Assembly (NCBI GenBank): GCA_017552165.1
Contig: JAFZCF010000165.1
Location: 1 to 29,072 of the forward strand
Direction: 5' to 3'
Length of the DNA stretch: 29,072 bases
DNA from: Clostridia bacterium
GTDB taxonomy: Bacteria; Bacillota_A; Clostridia; Oscillospirales; CAG-272
Positions 8,244 to 16,156 of this stretch are shown one piece after another. Position 1 is the first letter of the stretch, and each line of letters begins with the position of its first letter. The notes beneath the pieces are model-generated. The model worked only from the letters and a program-made list of their open reading frames with translations, did no database searches and was not told the DNA's origin. The position numbers and the translations under genes are program-made.

Positions 8244-9614
8244 ATGGCAAGTTTTCACATAAAAAACATAAAAATGACGGAGGGTCCGATATGGAGTTCC
8301 GTCATGAAATACACCGTTCCGATCGCCCTCGGAAGCATGCTGCAGATCCTTTTCAACTCAGCGGATCTTGCCGTCGTCGGGAACTTTTCCCGGTACAAAA
8401 CGGCGGCAGCGGCGGCGGTCTCGGCAACGGCGCCCTTCATAAGTCTCGTCATAAACCTGTTCATGGGACTTTCGGTCGGGGTGAACGTCGTGCTTGCCCG
8501 GGCCATCGGCTCGGGAGACCGCGAGCACGCCTTCCGCACCGTGCATTCCGCGACGGCGCTCGCCGTCTTTACGGGGATATTCGTCGCCGCTCTGGGGATG
8601 CTGACGTCGCCCGTCGCGATCGGATGGATGAACTGTCCCGAAGACGCCTACGGCATGTCGGTACAGTACATGATGATATATTTCGCCGGCGCCCCGGGCA
8701 TGCTCGTTTACAATTTCGGCGCGGCGATACTGCGCACGAAAGGCGACACGCAGCGTCCGCTCCACTTTCTGATAATCGCGGGAGTGCTCAACGTCGCGCT
8801 CAATTTCCTTTTCGTCGTCGTCTTCGGACTGAACGCGGCGGGTGTCGCGCTCGCAACGACGCTGACGCAGTATCTTGCGGCTTTCCTGACAGTGAGATGC
8901 CTCGTCCTCCAGACGGACGAAACGCGTCTCTTTATAAAAAAGATCCGCATATTTCCCGCGGAAACGGCGCAGATCATCAAGTACGGGCTCCCTGCCGGGG
9001 TGACGAGCGCACTGTATTCGATTTCGAATATTCTGATAGCCTCGCAGATAAACACCTACGGCACGGCTGCGATCAACGGCAGCGGTGTCGTCGGGAATCT
9101 TGAAGGATACATCGCCTCGTGGACGGGGGCGTTCAACGCCTCGGCCGTCGCGTTCGCCGGTCAGAACATAGGCGCCGGCAAGCCGGAACGGGTCAGAAAC
9201 AGCTTCATAGTCTGTCTGATCGGCTCGGTGGCTCTGTCGCTCGCCGCGGGAAATCTGATGTGCTTATTCGGCGAACCGCTCATCAGGGTGTTCAACGCGT
9301 CGGATCCGGACGTCGTCAGATACGGTCTCATCCGCGCGGAGGTGATGCTCAGGTGTTATTTCGTTTACGGGTTCTCAAACGTGTTCAACGGCGTGCTTCA
9401 GGCCTTCGGAAGGTCTTCCGAGGTCATGCTGAACTCCGTGGTCAGCATTTTCGGTCTGAGGACCGTATGGATGACCGTCGTATATCCTGCGCATGAGACG
9501 TTCGGGATGCTTTTCTGGTGTTATCCCGCTTCCATGCTCATGATCGTTGTGATCGACGCGGTCATCCTCGCCCTTGTATGGGCAAAATACAGAAAAACCG
9601 GTCAGGTCAAATGA
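8244..9614 (+). CDS. MATE family multidrug/solute efflux transporter
   Basis: Integral membrane protein of 456 residues with about 12 hydrophobic segments. The two-fold repeat typical of MATE proteins is visible: MTEGPIWSSVMKYTVPIALG near the N-terminus, VVGNFS and an LxxGxxVGxxVLxARAIGSGD motif, and a second-half equivalent (IKYGLPAGVTSALYSISN, AFAGQNIGAGKPERV). Such transporters export drugs or metabolites using Na+ or H+ gradients; the substrate cannot be told from sequence. It lies between prfC and the first sugar transferase, 1 base before the latter, so it is probably cotranscribed. No good ribosome binding site precedes ATG 8244; ATG 8274, just before the conserved start of the fold, is an alternative. 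It belongs to a different family from the Wzx-type flippase at 21095, so it need not act on the polysaccharide. Confidence 0.92.
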   Translation: MASFHIKNIKMTEGPIWSSVMKYTVPIALGSMLQILFNSADLAVVGNFSRYKTAAAAAVSATAPFISLVINLFMGLSVGVNVVLARAIGSGDREHAFRTVHSATALAVFTGIFVAALGMLTSPVAIGWMNCPEDAYGMSVQYMMIYFAGAPGMLVYNFGAAILRTKGDTQRPLHFLIIAGVLNVALNFLFVVVFGLNAAGVALATTLTQYLAAFLTVRCLVLQTDETRLFIKKIRIFPAETAQIIKYGLPAGVTSALYSISNILIASQINTYGTAAINGSGVVGNLEGYIASWTGAFNASAVAFAGQNIGAGKPERVRNSFIVCLIGSVALSLAAGNLMCLFGEPLIRVFNASDPDVVRYGLIRAEVMLRCYFVYGFSNVFNGVLQAFGRSSEVMLNSVVSIFGLRTVWMTVVYPAHETFGMLFWCYPASMLMIVVIDAVILALVWAKYRKTGQVK

Positions 9615-9615
9615 T

Positions 9616-10263
9616 ATGTACGTAAAGATCGTAAAGAGGTTTTTTGATATCCTGATTTCCCTGCTCGGGCTGGCGCTGCTTTCGTGGCTGCTCCTGATAA
9701 TATCTCTCATCGTGTTCATAGACGATCCCGGCCCGGTGTTCTTCTCGCAGAAAAGGGTCGGAAAGGGAAGGACATTCTTCCGCCTCCATAAGTTCAGGAC
9801 GATGAAAATGAGCGCTCCCCACGACACGCCGACCCATCTGCTCGAAAACCCGGAGAAGCACATAACCCGCTTCGGCAGGTTTCTCCGCAAGAGCAGTCTC
9901 GACGAGCTTCCTCAGCTTTTCGATATTCTGAGGGGTAAAATGAGCGTCGTAGGTCCGCGACCCGCGCTGTGGAATCAGTACGATCTGCTCGAAGAACGCG
10001 ACAGATACGGCGCAAACGCTCTGCGCCCCGGGCTTACGGGCTGGGCGCAGATAAACGGCCGCGACGAGATATCTAACGAAGAAAAGGCGAAGCTTGACGG
10101 CGTTTACACCGAGAAAATGAAAAAAGGCGGTTTCACGGCGTTCGGTTTCGACGTCCGCTGTTTTGTGGGAACCATATTTTCCGTCGCGAGGGCCGACGGA
10201 GTTAAGGAAGGCAAAAGCGAACCGGGACCCGGCGGGGACCGGCTCGGGGAGAAGGAAAAATGA
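9616..10263 (+). CDS. Small monotopic phosphoglycosyltransferase (bacterial sugar transferase)
   Basis: Transfers a sugar 1-phosphate from a UDP-sugar to undecaprenyl phosphate, starting a lipid-linked repeat unit at the inner face of the membrane. At 215 residues it has only the catalytic core of the family: one N-terminal hydrophobic helix (RFFDILISLLGLALLSWLLL), then DDPGPVFFSQKRVG, FRLHKFRTM, the catalytic Asp-Glu dyad in SLDELPQLF (Asp96-Glu97), MSVVGPRPA and RPGLTGWAQINGRDE. This resembles PglC/CapM-like enzymes. I chose ATG 9616 because the conserved N-terminus begins there; an earlier in-frame ATG at 9574 lies inside the MATE gene. It overlaps the next gene, a second phosphoglycosyltransferase, by 4 bases. 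The sugar specificity is not readable. Confidence 0.93.
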   Translation: MYVKIVKRFFDILISLLGLALLSWLLLIISLIVFIDDPGPVFFSQKRVGKGRTFFRLHKFRTMKMSAPHDTPTHLLENPEKHITRFGRFLRKSSLDELPQLFDILRGKMSVVGPRPALWNQYDLLEERDRYGANALRPGLTGWAQINGRDEISNEEKAKLDGVYTEKMKKGGFTAFGFDVRCFVGTIFSVARADGVKEGKSEPGPGGDRLGEKEK

Positions 10264-11660
10264 AAGCATCCGAATCGGGAATCGAATACAGACGGCAGGT
10301 AAAGATTTCGGGTCTGATACTGTTCCATTTTGTCGTGTCCGTCGGGCTTTTCGCCGTGTTCTGGTTCATTTTCAGGTACGGGAAATCCGTCCCGTGGACA
10401 AACGTCAATTTCAGGTATAATTATTTCGTCATCCTCGGTTACGGCGCCGTGCTGTTTTTCTTCAACAAGGTCTATAACTCCTATCTCCTCGGCTTCAGCA
10501 GGATAAGGGAGCTTGTCATTTCCGAGTTCATGTCCCAGCTTTTTTCGGTCGCCGCGATATACGTTCTCGTTTCGCTCGGCTGGAGCCGGTGGAACAATCC
10601 CGTCTGGTTTGCGGCGCTTATCGCCGCCCAGGGAGTCCTCAACGTCATCTGGGCTTACGTAAGCAATATCGCGTATTTCAGGATACATCCGCCGAAAAAG
10701 ACCATCCTCATATACCGTAACGCTCTTGACAAACGCAGATTCGGCAACGTGACGGGTAAGCCCGCCGGCCGCATATACAGGATCGAAAGCGAGCTTATGT
10801 ACAACGGCGGCTTTGACGGCATAAAAGACAAACTCGACGGGTTCGACGCGATCTTCGTCGCCGGGCTGAACAGCGGCTGCCGCAACGGGATACTGAAATA
10901 CTGCCAGGACAGAAACAAGCCCGTGTTCTTCCTGCCGCATATCGGCGACGTCATCGTCCGCGGATCGACGCACATCCAGTCGTTCGATTCTCCCGTGCTG
11001 TACGTGACGAGGTCTGCGCCGAGCCCCGAATACAGGGTGATAAAACGCGCGTTCGATATAGTGAGCAGTCTCATCGGGATAATCGTCCTCAGCCCCGTCA
11101 TGCTCGTGACGGCGCTTGCGATAAAGCTTTACGACGGCGGGCCGGCAATATATAAACAGGTCAGACTGACGCGCGGCGGGAAAGAGTTCAGGATACTTAA
11201 ATTCCGTTCGATGAGAGTCGACGCCGAAAAGGACGGCGTCGCGAGACTAAGCACGGGAGACCGCGACGACAGGATCACCCCGATTGGAAGATTTGTCAGG
11301 AAATGCCGGCTGGACGAGCTTCCACAGCTGTTCAACATCCTGAAGGGAGACATGAGCGTCGTCGGGCCGAGGCCCGAGAGACCGGAGATCGCCGAGCAGT
11401 ATTGCGCATCGATCCCGGATTTCAGACTGCGTCTTCAGGTCAAAGCGGGCCTGACGGGATACGCTCAGATTTACGGCAAGTACAACACCGACCCGTACGA
11501 AAAGCTTGAGTTCGACCTCCTTTACATAAACGACATGTCGGTTCTTACCGATCTTAAACTCATGTTCGCGACGATCAGGGTCCTGTTCTCGAGCGAATCG
11601 ACAAAGGGCGTCGAGGGCGTCACCGCAATGGACGACGCAGGCGGGATGGAGAACGAGTGA
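10260..11660 (+). CDS. Polyprenyl glycosylphosphotransferase with N-terminal membrane domain (WbaP/EpsE-like)
   Basis: Long form of the phosphoglycosyltransferase family, 466 residues. The first 140 residues or so hold about four membrane helices, followed by a cytoplasmic linker domain with a Rossmann-like look. The catalytic core follows from about residue 260: RAFDIVSSLIGIIVLSP, YKQVRLTRGGKEF, KFRSMR, RLDELPQLFNIL (Asp352-Glu353), MSVVGPRPERPE and KAGLTGYAQIYGKYNT. It starts with an ATGA overlap with the short phosphoglycosyltransferase before it. Enzymes of this shape usually start exopolysaccharide or O-antigen synthesis by adding Gal-1-P, Glc-1-P or a HexNAc-1-P. Having it next to a second initiating enzyme is unusual: one may start a different glycan, or the two may use different sugars. 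Confidence 0.93.
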   Translation: MKASESGIEYRRQVKISGLILFHFVVSVGLFAVFWFIFRYGKSVPWTNVNFRYNYFVILGYGAVLFFFNKVYNSYLLGFSRIRELVISEFMSQLFSVAAIYVLVSLGWSRWNNPVWFAALIAAQGVLNVIWAYVSNIAYFRIHPPKKTILIYRNALDKRRFGNVTGKPAGRIYRIESELMYNGGFDGIKDKLDGFDAIFVAGLNSGCRNGILKYCQDRNKPVFFLPHIGDVIVRGSTHIQSFDSPVLYVTRSAPSPEYRVIKRAFDIVSSLIGIIVLSPVMLVTALAIKLYDGGPAIYKQVRLTRGGKEFRILKFRSMRVDAEKDGVARLSTGDRDDRITPIGRFVRKCRLDELPQLFNILKGDMSVVGPRPERPEIAEQYCASIPDFRLRLQVKAGLTGYAQIYGKYNTDPYEKLEFDLLYINDMSVLTDLKLMFATIRVLFSSESTKGVEGVTAMDDAGGMENE

Positions 11661-11664
11661 ACCG

Positions 11665-12678
11665 ATGATAAGCGTCATCATTCCGGTATACAACGTTGAG
11701 CGGTATATCCGACAGTGCCTTGAAAGCGTGCTTTCCCAGACCTACCGTGATCTTGAGATACTGATCATCGACGACGGATCCACCGACGGGTGCGGCGGTA
11801 TATGCGACGAATACGCCGCGGCGGACTCCCGCGTGAGGGTCATTCATCAGCCGAACGAAGGAGTTTCTGCGGCGCGCAACGCCGGGCTCGGGGCGGCGAC
11901 GGGAGAGTATATCGGTTTCGTAGACCCGGACGACTGGATCGAGCCGCGCATGTTCGAGGTAATGCTCGACACGCTTCTTTCCTCGGACGCGGATATCAGC
12001 GTATGCGCATACTGGTATGAACACGTTTCAAGAAGAAAACCGGTAGATTGTATCGGCGAATCCGTTTTTCGCGGCGATGAAATAACCCGGGTTCGTATGT
12101 GCGGCAGATCCGGAAATACCTTATGGAACAAGTTGTTCCGCAGGTGCTGCTGGGAAGAATTAAGATTTCCTCTTTCCCGCAATTTTGAGGATGTCGCGAC
12201 GGTGTACAGGACTCTCATAAAAGCCGGGACGGTCGCCGGAACCTCCGAGCGGCTTTACCACTACAGAAAAAGAGTCGGCAGCATTACGACGGCGCCCACA
12301 ATGAAAAATATACGCGACCACTGGCTTTCTTACAGTGAAAAGTATTACTGCATGAACGCTCTCGTGCACGGAACGGATGAAGAGGCGGCGAACAGAGACT
12401 GGCTGCGTACGGAGGTCGCCTGGGCCGCCGTCAGGCCGTTCAGATGGTTTTACGGAGTTCCGAAGGAAGAGCGGGATGATGGACTTCTCGATGCGACGTC
12501 GAGATTTCTCAGAGAAAATTTCAGTGCGGCCGGAGACAAAGGATGGGGAATCCATCTGAGGATCGTCGCTTTTCTCGCACGCAGAACAAACGCGCTCACG
12601 TGCGCGGTGACATATTGCCTGAACCGGATGTTTCAAATCGTTAAAAATGCAGCCGGAAAAAAAGAGCTGTATCCGTGA
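11665..12678 (+). CDS. Glycosyltransferase family 2
   Basis: Inverting GT-A fold transferase of 337 residues. It begins ISVIIPVYNVERYIRQCLES, followed by IIDDGSTDG (Asp36-Asp37 region, nucleotide binding), NEGVSAARNAG and VDPDDW (residues 86-91, metal-binding DXD equivalent), all typical of GT2 enzymes in capsule loci. The C-terminal part is unassigned. It should add one sugar of the repeat unit on the cytoplasmic face. GGAG lies upstream of ATG 11665, and the gap from the preceding gene is 4 bases. The stretch around 12000-12200 looks richer in A and T than the flanking genes. Donor and linkage are unknown. Confidence 0.92.
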   Translation: MISVIIPVYNVERYIRQCLESVLSQTYRDLEILIIDDGSTDGCGGICDEYAAADSRVRVIHQPNEGVSAARNAGLGAATGEYIGFVDPDDWIEPRMFEVMLDTLLSSDADISVCAYWYEHVSRRKPVDCIGESVFRGDEITRVRMCGRSGNTLWNKLFRRCCWEELRFPLSRNFEDVATVYRTLIKAGTVAGTSERLYHYRKRVGSITTAPTMKNIRDHWLSYSEKYYCMNALVHGTDEEAANRDWLRTEVAWAAVRPFRWFYGVPKEERDDGLLDATSRFLRENFSAAGDKGWGIHLRIVAFLARRTNALTCAVTYCLNRMFQIVKNAAGKKELYP

Positions 12679-12711
12679 TCAGTGACAGAAAGCATACACG
12701 TCGGAGACAAA

Positions 12712-13164
12712 ATGAAAAGAGTTATAACTTACGGAACGTTCGATCTGCTCCACTACGGACATATAAATCTGCTCAGGAGAGCGAAGGCGCTGGGCGATTA
12801 TCTCATCGTCGTCGTATCGTCCGACGAGTTCAACTGGAACGAAAAGCACAAGAAATGCTATTTCACGTACGAGCAGAGGAAAGCGCTCGTCGAGGCGGTC
12901 AGATACGTCGATCTTGTGATCCCGGAGGAAAGCTGGGGTCAGAAGCGGACGGATATGCACGAGTACCATATCGACACGTTCGTCATGGGAGACGACTGGA
13001 AGGGCAAATTCGATTTTCTTAAAGAAGAAGGTGTGGAGGTCGTTTATCTTCCCCGCACGCCGGAGATCAGCAGCTCGCAGATAAAAAGAGATCTGTATGA
13101 CGCAAACGCTGTCGACGGTATGAGCAAAGTCAATCACGACGAGATCAACACAGATCCGAAATAA
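12712..13164 (+). CDS. Glycerol-3-phosphate cytidylyltransferase-like protein (TagD/TarD family)
   Basis: Expected to make CDP-glycerol from CTP and glycerol 3-phosphate. Motifs: TYGTFDLLHYGH with the nucleotidyltransferase HxGH at His14-His17, SSDEFNWNEK, the segment ESWGQKRTDM, MGDDWKGKFDFL, and RTPEISSSQIK from Arg115, equivalent to the RTxGISTT signature. The length of 150 residues is slightly above the usual 130, with an extra tail. I chose ATG 12712, preceded by CGGAGA, rather than the in-frame GTG at 12682, because homology begins at MKRVITYG. It is 19 bases before a CDP-glycerol transferase-like gene, which gives a donor and transferase pair. A close relative activating another phosphoalcohol is possible, but the TagD match is good. 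Confidence 0.92.
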   Translation: MKRVITYGTFDLLHYGHINLLRRAKALGDYLIVVVSSDEFNWNEKHKKCYFTYEQRKALVEAVRYVDLVIPEESWGQKRTDMHEYHIDTFVMGDDWKGKFDFLKEEGVEVVYLPRTPEISSSQIKRDLYDANAVDGMSKVNHDEINTDPK

Positions 13165-13183
13165 ATCAGACGGGGAAAACAGT

Positions 13184-14353
13184 ATGAAGCAGAGACTCAT
13201 TTATCTGTTAAAGCATAACGCGGCCGTTCAGGCCGTTTACCGGGCAGTTATGAGCCTGGTTTTCCGGGTTATGGGTCTTTTTATCCGAACGGACGAAAAA
13301 CTCGTCCTGTTCGTTTCTTTCATGGGCAAGGGCTTCAACGACAGCCCAAAAGCAATTTACGACTACATGACGTCCCGCCCGGAATTCAGCGGATACAGGT
13401 GCGTCTGGGCGTTTGAGGATCCGGGCAGATATCCGGAGCTCGACACGGTAAAAATCGATACGCCGGCGTATTTCAGGACGGCTCTCAAAGCAAAATACTG
13501 GATAACCAACACCAATATCGAACGGGGGCTCCGGTTCAAGAAAAAAGGCCAGCGGTATCTCAACACCTGGCACGGCACCGCCCTGAAGTATATCGGGAAC
13601 GACGTTGCGGGCCGCAATGATTTCAACTTCAACATGGTGGACTTCCTCTGCGTAAGCGGCGATTTTGACGAAAAGGTCTTCAAAAGCGCGTTCCGCGCAA
13701 AGGAAAGCAGTTTTCTCCGCTGCGGGCTTCCGAGGAACGAAGAACTGTGGAGTGCAACGGACGATAAAAAATCCCTTTTGAGAGAAAAGCTCGGCATCCC
13801 GGAGGACAAAAAAGTCATTCTCTACGCGCCGACGTGGCGCGAAAGCACAGACGGCGGGAAAAGCTATGAAATAAAGCCGCCGATAAACTTTGAAAAATGG
13901 CGGGAGGTACTCGGCGACAAATACGTCATCCTCTTCCGCGCCCATCACCAGACGACGAAGGTCCTGGGGGTCGAATATAACGATTTCGTGAGAGACGCGA
14001 GCTCATATCCCGCGGTCAACGACCTTATGATCGCCTCGGATATCCTCATAACGGATTACAGTGCCATAGCTTTTGATTTTTCCATACTGTGCAGGCCGAT
14101 CTTCTGCTACGCGTACGATTACGACACGTATCTTGCGGAGCGCGGCACGTACTTTGATATCGACGATAGGTATCCGAACAGGTCCTGTCGGGCGGAAGAC
14201 GAGCTGCTTAAAAGGATAAGCGAAGTTGATTACGACACGGAGTGCCTGAATACAAAAAGATTCAGGGACGGTTTCATACAGTACGGGGCTGGCTCGACCG
14301 AGGCCTGCGTCAGGGCGGAATTCGGGGACGAACGCCGGGAGGCTGCGGTTTGA
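13184..14353 (+). CDS. CDP-glycerol:poly/glycero-phosphotransferase family (TagB/TagF-like)
   Basis: Moves glycerol phosphate from CDP-glycerol to a glycan or a growing glycerol-phosphate chain at the membrane. The 389 residues cover the catalytic region of the family without the extra N-terminal domain of TagF. Visible motifs are NTWHGTALKYIG with a conserved His, ILYAPTWRES, LFRAHHQTTK with the second conserved His, and IASDILITDYSAIAFDFSIL, ending near the FDIDDRYP segment. It starts at ATG 13184 behind GGGGAA. Its stop overlaps the next gene's TTG as TTGA. Such proteins act as TagB-like primases, TagF-like polymerases or capsule side-branch decorators. Because it sits inside a Wzx/Wzy locus with no wall teichoic acid export genes, decoration of the repeat unit is my preferred reading. 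Confidence 0.9.
   Translation: MKQRLIYLLKHNAAVQAVYRAVMSLVFRVMGLFIRTDEKLVLFVSFMGKGFNDSPKAIYDYMTSRPEFSGYRCVWAFEDPGRYPELDTVKIDTPAYFRTALKAKYWITNTNIERGLRFKKKGQRYLNTWHGTALKYIGNDVAGRNDFNFNMVDFLCVSGDFDEKVFKSAFRAKESSFLRCGLPRNEELWSATDDKKSLLREKLGIPEDKKVILYAPTWRESTDGGKSYEIKPPINFEKWREVLGDKYVILFRAHHQTTKVLGVEYNDFVRDASSYPAVNDLMIASDILITDYSAIAFDFSILCRPIFCYAYDYDTYLAERGTYFDIDDRYPNRSCRAEDELLKRISEVDYDTECLNTKRFRDGFIQYGAGSTEACVRAEFGDERREAAV
14337..14342 (+). promoter_or_regulatory. Ribosome binding site fixing a TTG start
   Basis: GGGAGG lies 7 bases before the TTG at 14350, which overlaps the stop of the preceding gene as TTGA. No ATG fits the conserved protein N-terminus, so this site decides the start and suggests translational coupling. 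Confidence 0.75.
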
Positions 14354-15522
14354 GAGTTCTTTTCTGGATGTTTAACGGATTTGACAGCCGCACGACGTCG
14401 GAGCATCTGCTCCTTGCCGTTATCGAGCGGCTCTGTCTTGCCGGTCACTCAGTGCATATAATCCAAAAAGACACGGGAGGAGGGCGTCCTCATGTTCCCG
14501 AATGCCTTTCCGGATACCCGGTTACGACCGACACCGTCCCGTTCCTTACTGCTGACAAGAATAATTTCGCCGCGCGCTACGTCGGGGATCTAAAATACGT
14601 CCGCGCCTGTAAGAAACTGATAGGACCGGGGTTCGACGCGGTGTTCGTCCAGTCGAACAACGTGGCGGGATTTGCTATGCGGGCGGTCAGGAAAAAACTG
14701 CCGAAGGCCGTACTGACCTTCAACGTTCAGGATATTTTCCCGTATAACGCGGCTTACAGCGGCGTCGTTTCGAAAAACAGTCCCGTGTTCGGGATACTCG
14801 CGGCCGTCCAGCGTTACGGATACAGGTGCTCGGATCACGTCATAACGATATCCGAGGACATGAAGGACACGTTGATATCCGACGGTGTCGACGGGGACAA
14901 GATCAACGTGATTTATAACTGGTCCTACGGCGACGAAACGTACGATGCCCCGGATGTGTCGCCCGTCATGCATCTTTTCGGGAAGAATTTCAGGGTGGTT
15001 TACGCCGGCAATATCGGAGTGATGCAGAACGCGGATCTCCTTATTGAGACGGCACGGCTGATGAAAGACGACATTTCGGTCGGGTTTTATATCATCGGAG
15101 ACGGGGTATACAAAAAAAGGCTTGAGGCGAAGACGACGGAGTACGGGCTGACAAACGTCACGTTTCTTCCGATGCAGCCGCCGGAGCTCGCCCCGCTCGT
15201 ATACAGCGCTGCCGACGTCAACGTGATCCCGCTTATCAGAGACGGATTCCGCACCGCTCTGCCGTCGAAGACGGCGACCTGTCTGGCGTGCGGCAAGCCG
15301 GTGGTTTTTGCGCTAGGAAAGAACAGCAAATTCGGGCGGATGGCGGAAGAGGAAGCCGGCTGCACGGTAGTCGAGTCAGACAGTCCTGGGGAACTTGCGG
15401 AGGCGATCCGAGCGATAAAAAGCGGCGGGAAACGCGGCTCATCCGCCGAGTTTTTCACGAAACATCTCGGAAAAACCGCGAACAGCGAAAAATACGCGGA
15501 GATTATTACGGCAAAGGGGTAA
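14350..15522 (+). CDS. Glycosyltransferase family 4 (WbuB-like)
   Basis: Retaining GT-B glycosyltransferase, 390 residues from a TTG start. The N-terminal acceptor domain has RVLFWMFNGFDSRTTSEHLL and VLTFNVQDIFPYN, the latter reminiscent of the QDLFP stretch of WbuB-type enzymes. ISEDMKDTL and VIYNWSY close this half. The C-terminal domain shows VYAGNIGVMQNADLLIETA, IIGDGVYKKRLE, and the nucleotide-sugar site region VIPLIRDGFRTALPSKTATCLACGKPVV with its SK(T/L)xxYLACGKP-like signature. WbuB in E. coli O26 is an L-FucNAc transferase, so a role with the UDP-L-FucNAc predicted from this locus is tempting, but that is inference. The start was chosen from GGGAGG and the conserved N-terminus. Confidence 0.88.
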   Translation: MRVLFWMFNGFDSRTTSEHLLLAVIERLCLAGHSVHIIQKDTGGGRPHVPECLSGYPVTTDTVPFLTADKNNFAARYVGDLKYVRACKKLIGPGFDAVFVQSNNVAGFAMRAVRKKLPKAVLTFNVQDIFPYNAAYSGVVSKNSPVFGILAAVQRYGYRCSDHVITISEDMKDTLISDGVDGDKINVIYNWSYGDETYDAPDVSPVMHLFGKNFRVVYAGNIGVMQNADLLIETARLMKDDISVGFYIIGDGVYKKRLEAKTTEYGLTNVTFLPMQPPELAPLVYSAADVNVIPLIRDGFRTALPSKTATCLACGKPVVFALGKNSKFGRMAEEEAGCTVVESDSPGELAEAIRAIKSGGKRGSSAEFFTKHLGKTANSEKYAEIITAKG

Positions 15523-15529
15523 CTGTTTC

Positions 15530-16156
15530 ATGCTGAAGAGCTATTTTCTGGCAAAAGTGTTAAAAAAAGTGCGCATATCTTCCTTTCGCCGCTGTCATAT
15601 CGATTCTACAGCCAGGGTAGATTCCGAGTGTGCTCTGTCGAAGGTAACAATCGGACGGTACTCTTATGTCGGTTCCGGAACAAGAATCACCGACACTTTG
15701 ATAGGTAATTTCTGTTCCGTCGGAGGTCGATGCGGTATCGGCGGAGGGATTCATCCGACGGATATGGTCTCGACTTCTCCCGCATTTCTCAAAGGACACA
15801 ACATTCTCGGCAAACATTTTGCCGAAATTCCGTATGAACCGTCACAAACGGTAAGGATAGGCAACGACGTCTGGATTGGCGAAGGAGTTTACATTAAGTC
15901 CGGAGTTAAAATCGGAGACGGAGCGATCATAGGAGCCCACGCCGTTGTTACGCATGACGTCGAGCCCTATTCCGTTGTTGTCGGAATCCCAGCAAGGAAA
16001 ATCAGAAAAAGATTTGATGATGATCTTATCAGGCGATTGTCGGAGACCGAGTGGTGGAACTGGCCGGACGAAAAACTTGAAAAGTTCGGTGAGACGTTTT
16101 CATCGCCCAAAGTTTTTCTTGAGTCTGTGGAGGCGGAATCTAAGGATGTAAAATGA
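15530..16156 (+). CDS. Hexapeptide-repeat (left-handed beta-helix) acyltransferase
   Basis: CatB-type acyltransferase of 208 residues, probably an O-acetyltransferase acting on a sugar of the repeat unit or its precursor in the cytoplasm. Hexapeptide repeats are plain: VTIGRYSYVGSGTRI, TLIGNFCSVGG, VRIGNDVWIGEGVYI, KIGDGAIIGAHAVV, then the closing VVVGIPARKIRKRF. The His in GGIHPTD is a likely catalytic base by analogy with the xenobiotic acetyltransferases. The C-terminal helix includes WWNWPDEKL. AAGGGG precedes ATG 15530, and its stop overlaps the next ATG as ATGA. Its codon use is richer in A/T-ending codons than its neighbours, which hints at separate acquisition. N-acetylation of an amino sugar is an alternative role. 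Confidence 0.88.
   Translation: MLKSYFLAKVLKKVRISSFRRCHIDSTARVDSECALSKVTIGRYSYVGSGTRITDTLIGNFCSVGGRCGIGGGIHPTDMVSTSPAFLKGHNILGKHFAEIPYEPSQTVRIGNDVWIGEGVYIKSGVKIGDGAIIGAHAVVTHDVEPYSVVVGIPARKIRKRFDDDLIRRLSETEWWNWPDEKLEKFGETFSSPKVFLESVEAESKDVK

Noticed and set aside
12682..12711. Earlier GTG start for the TagD-like gene
   Set aside because: The added ten residues match nothing in the family, whereas ATG 12712 has CGGAGA upstream and begins the conserved fold.
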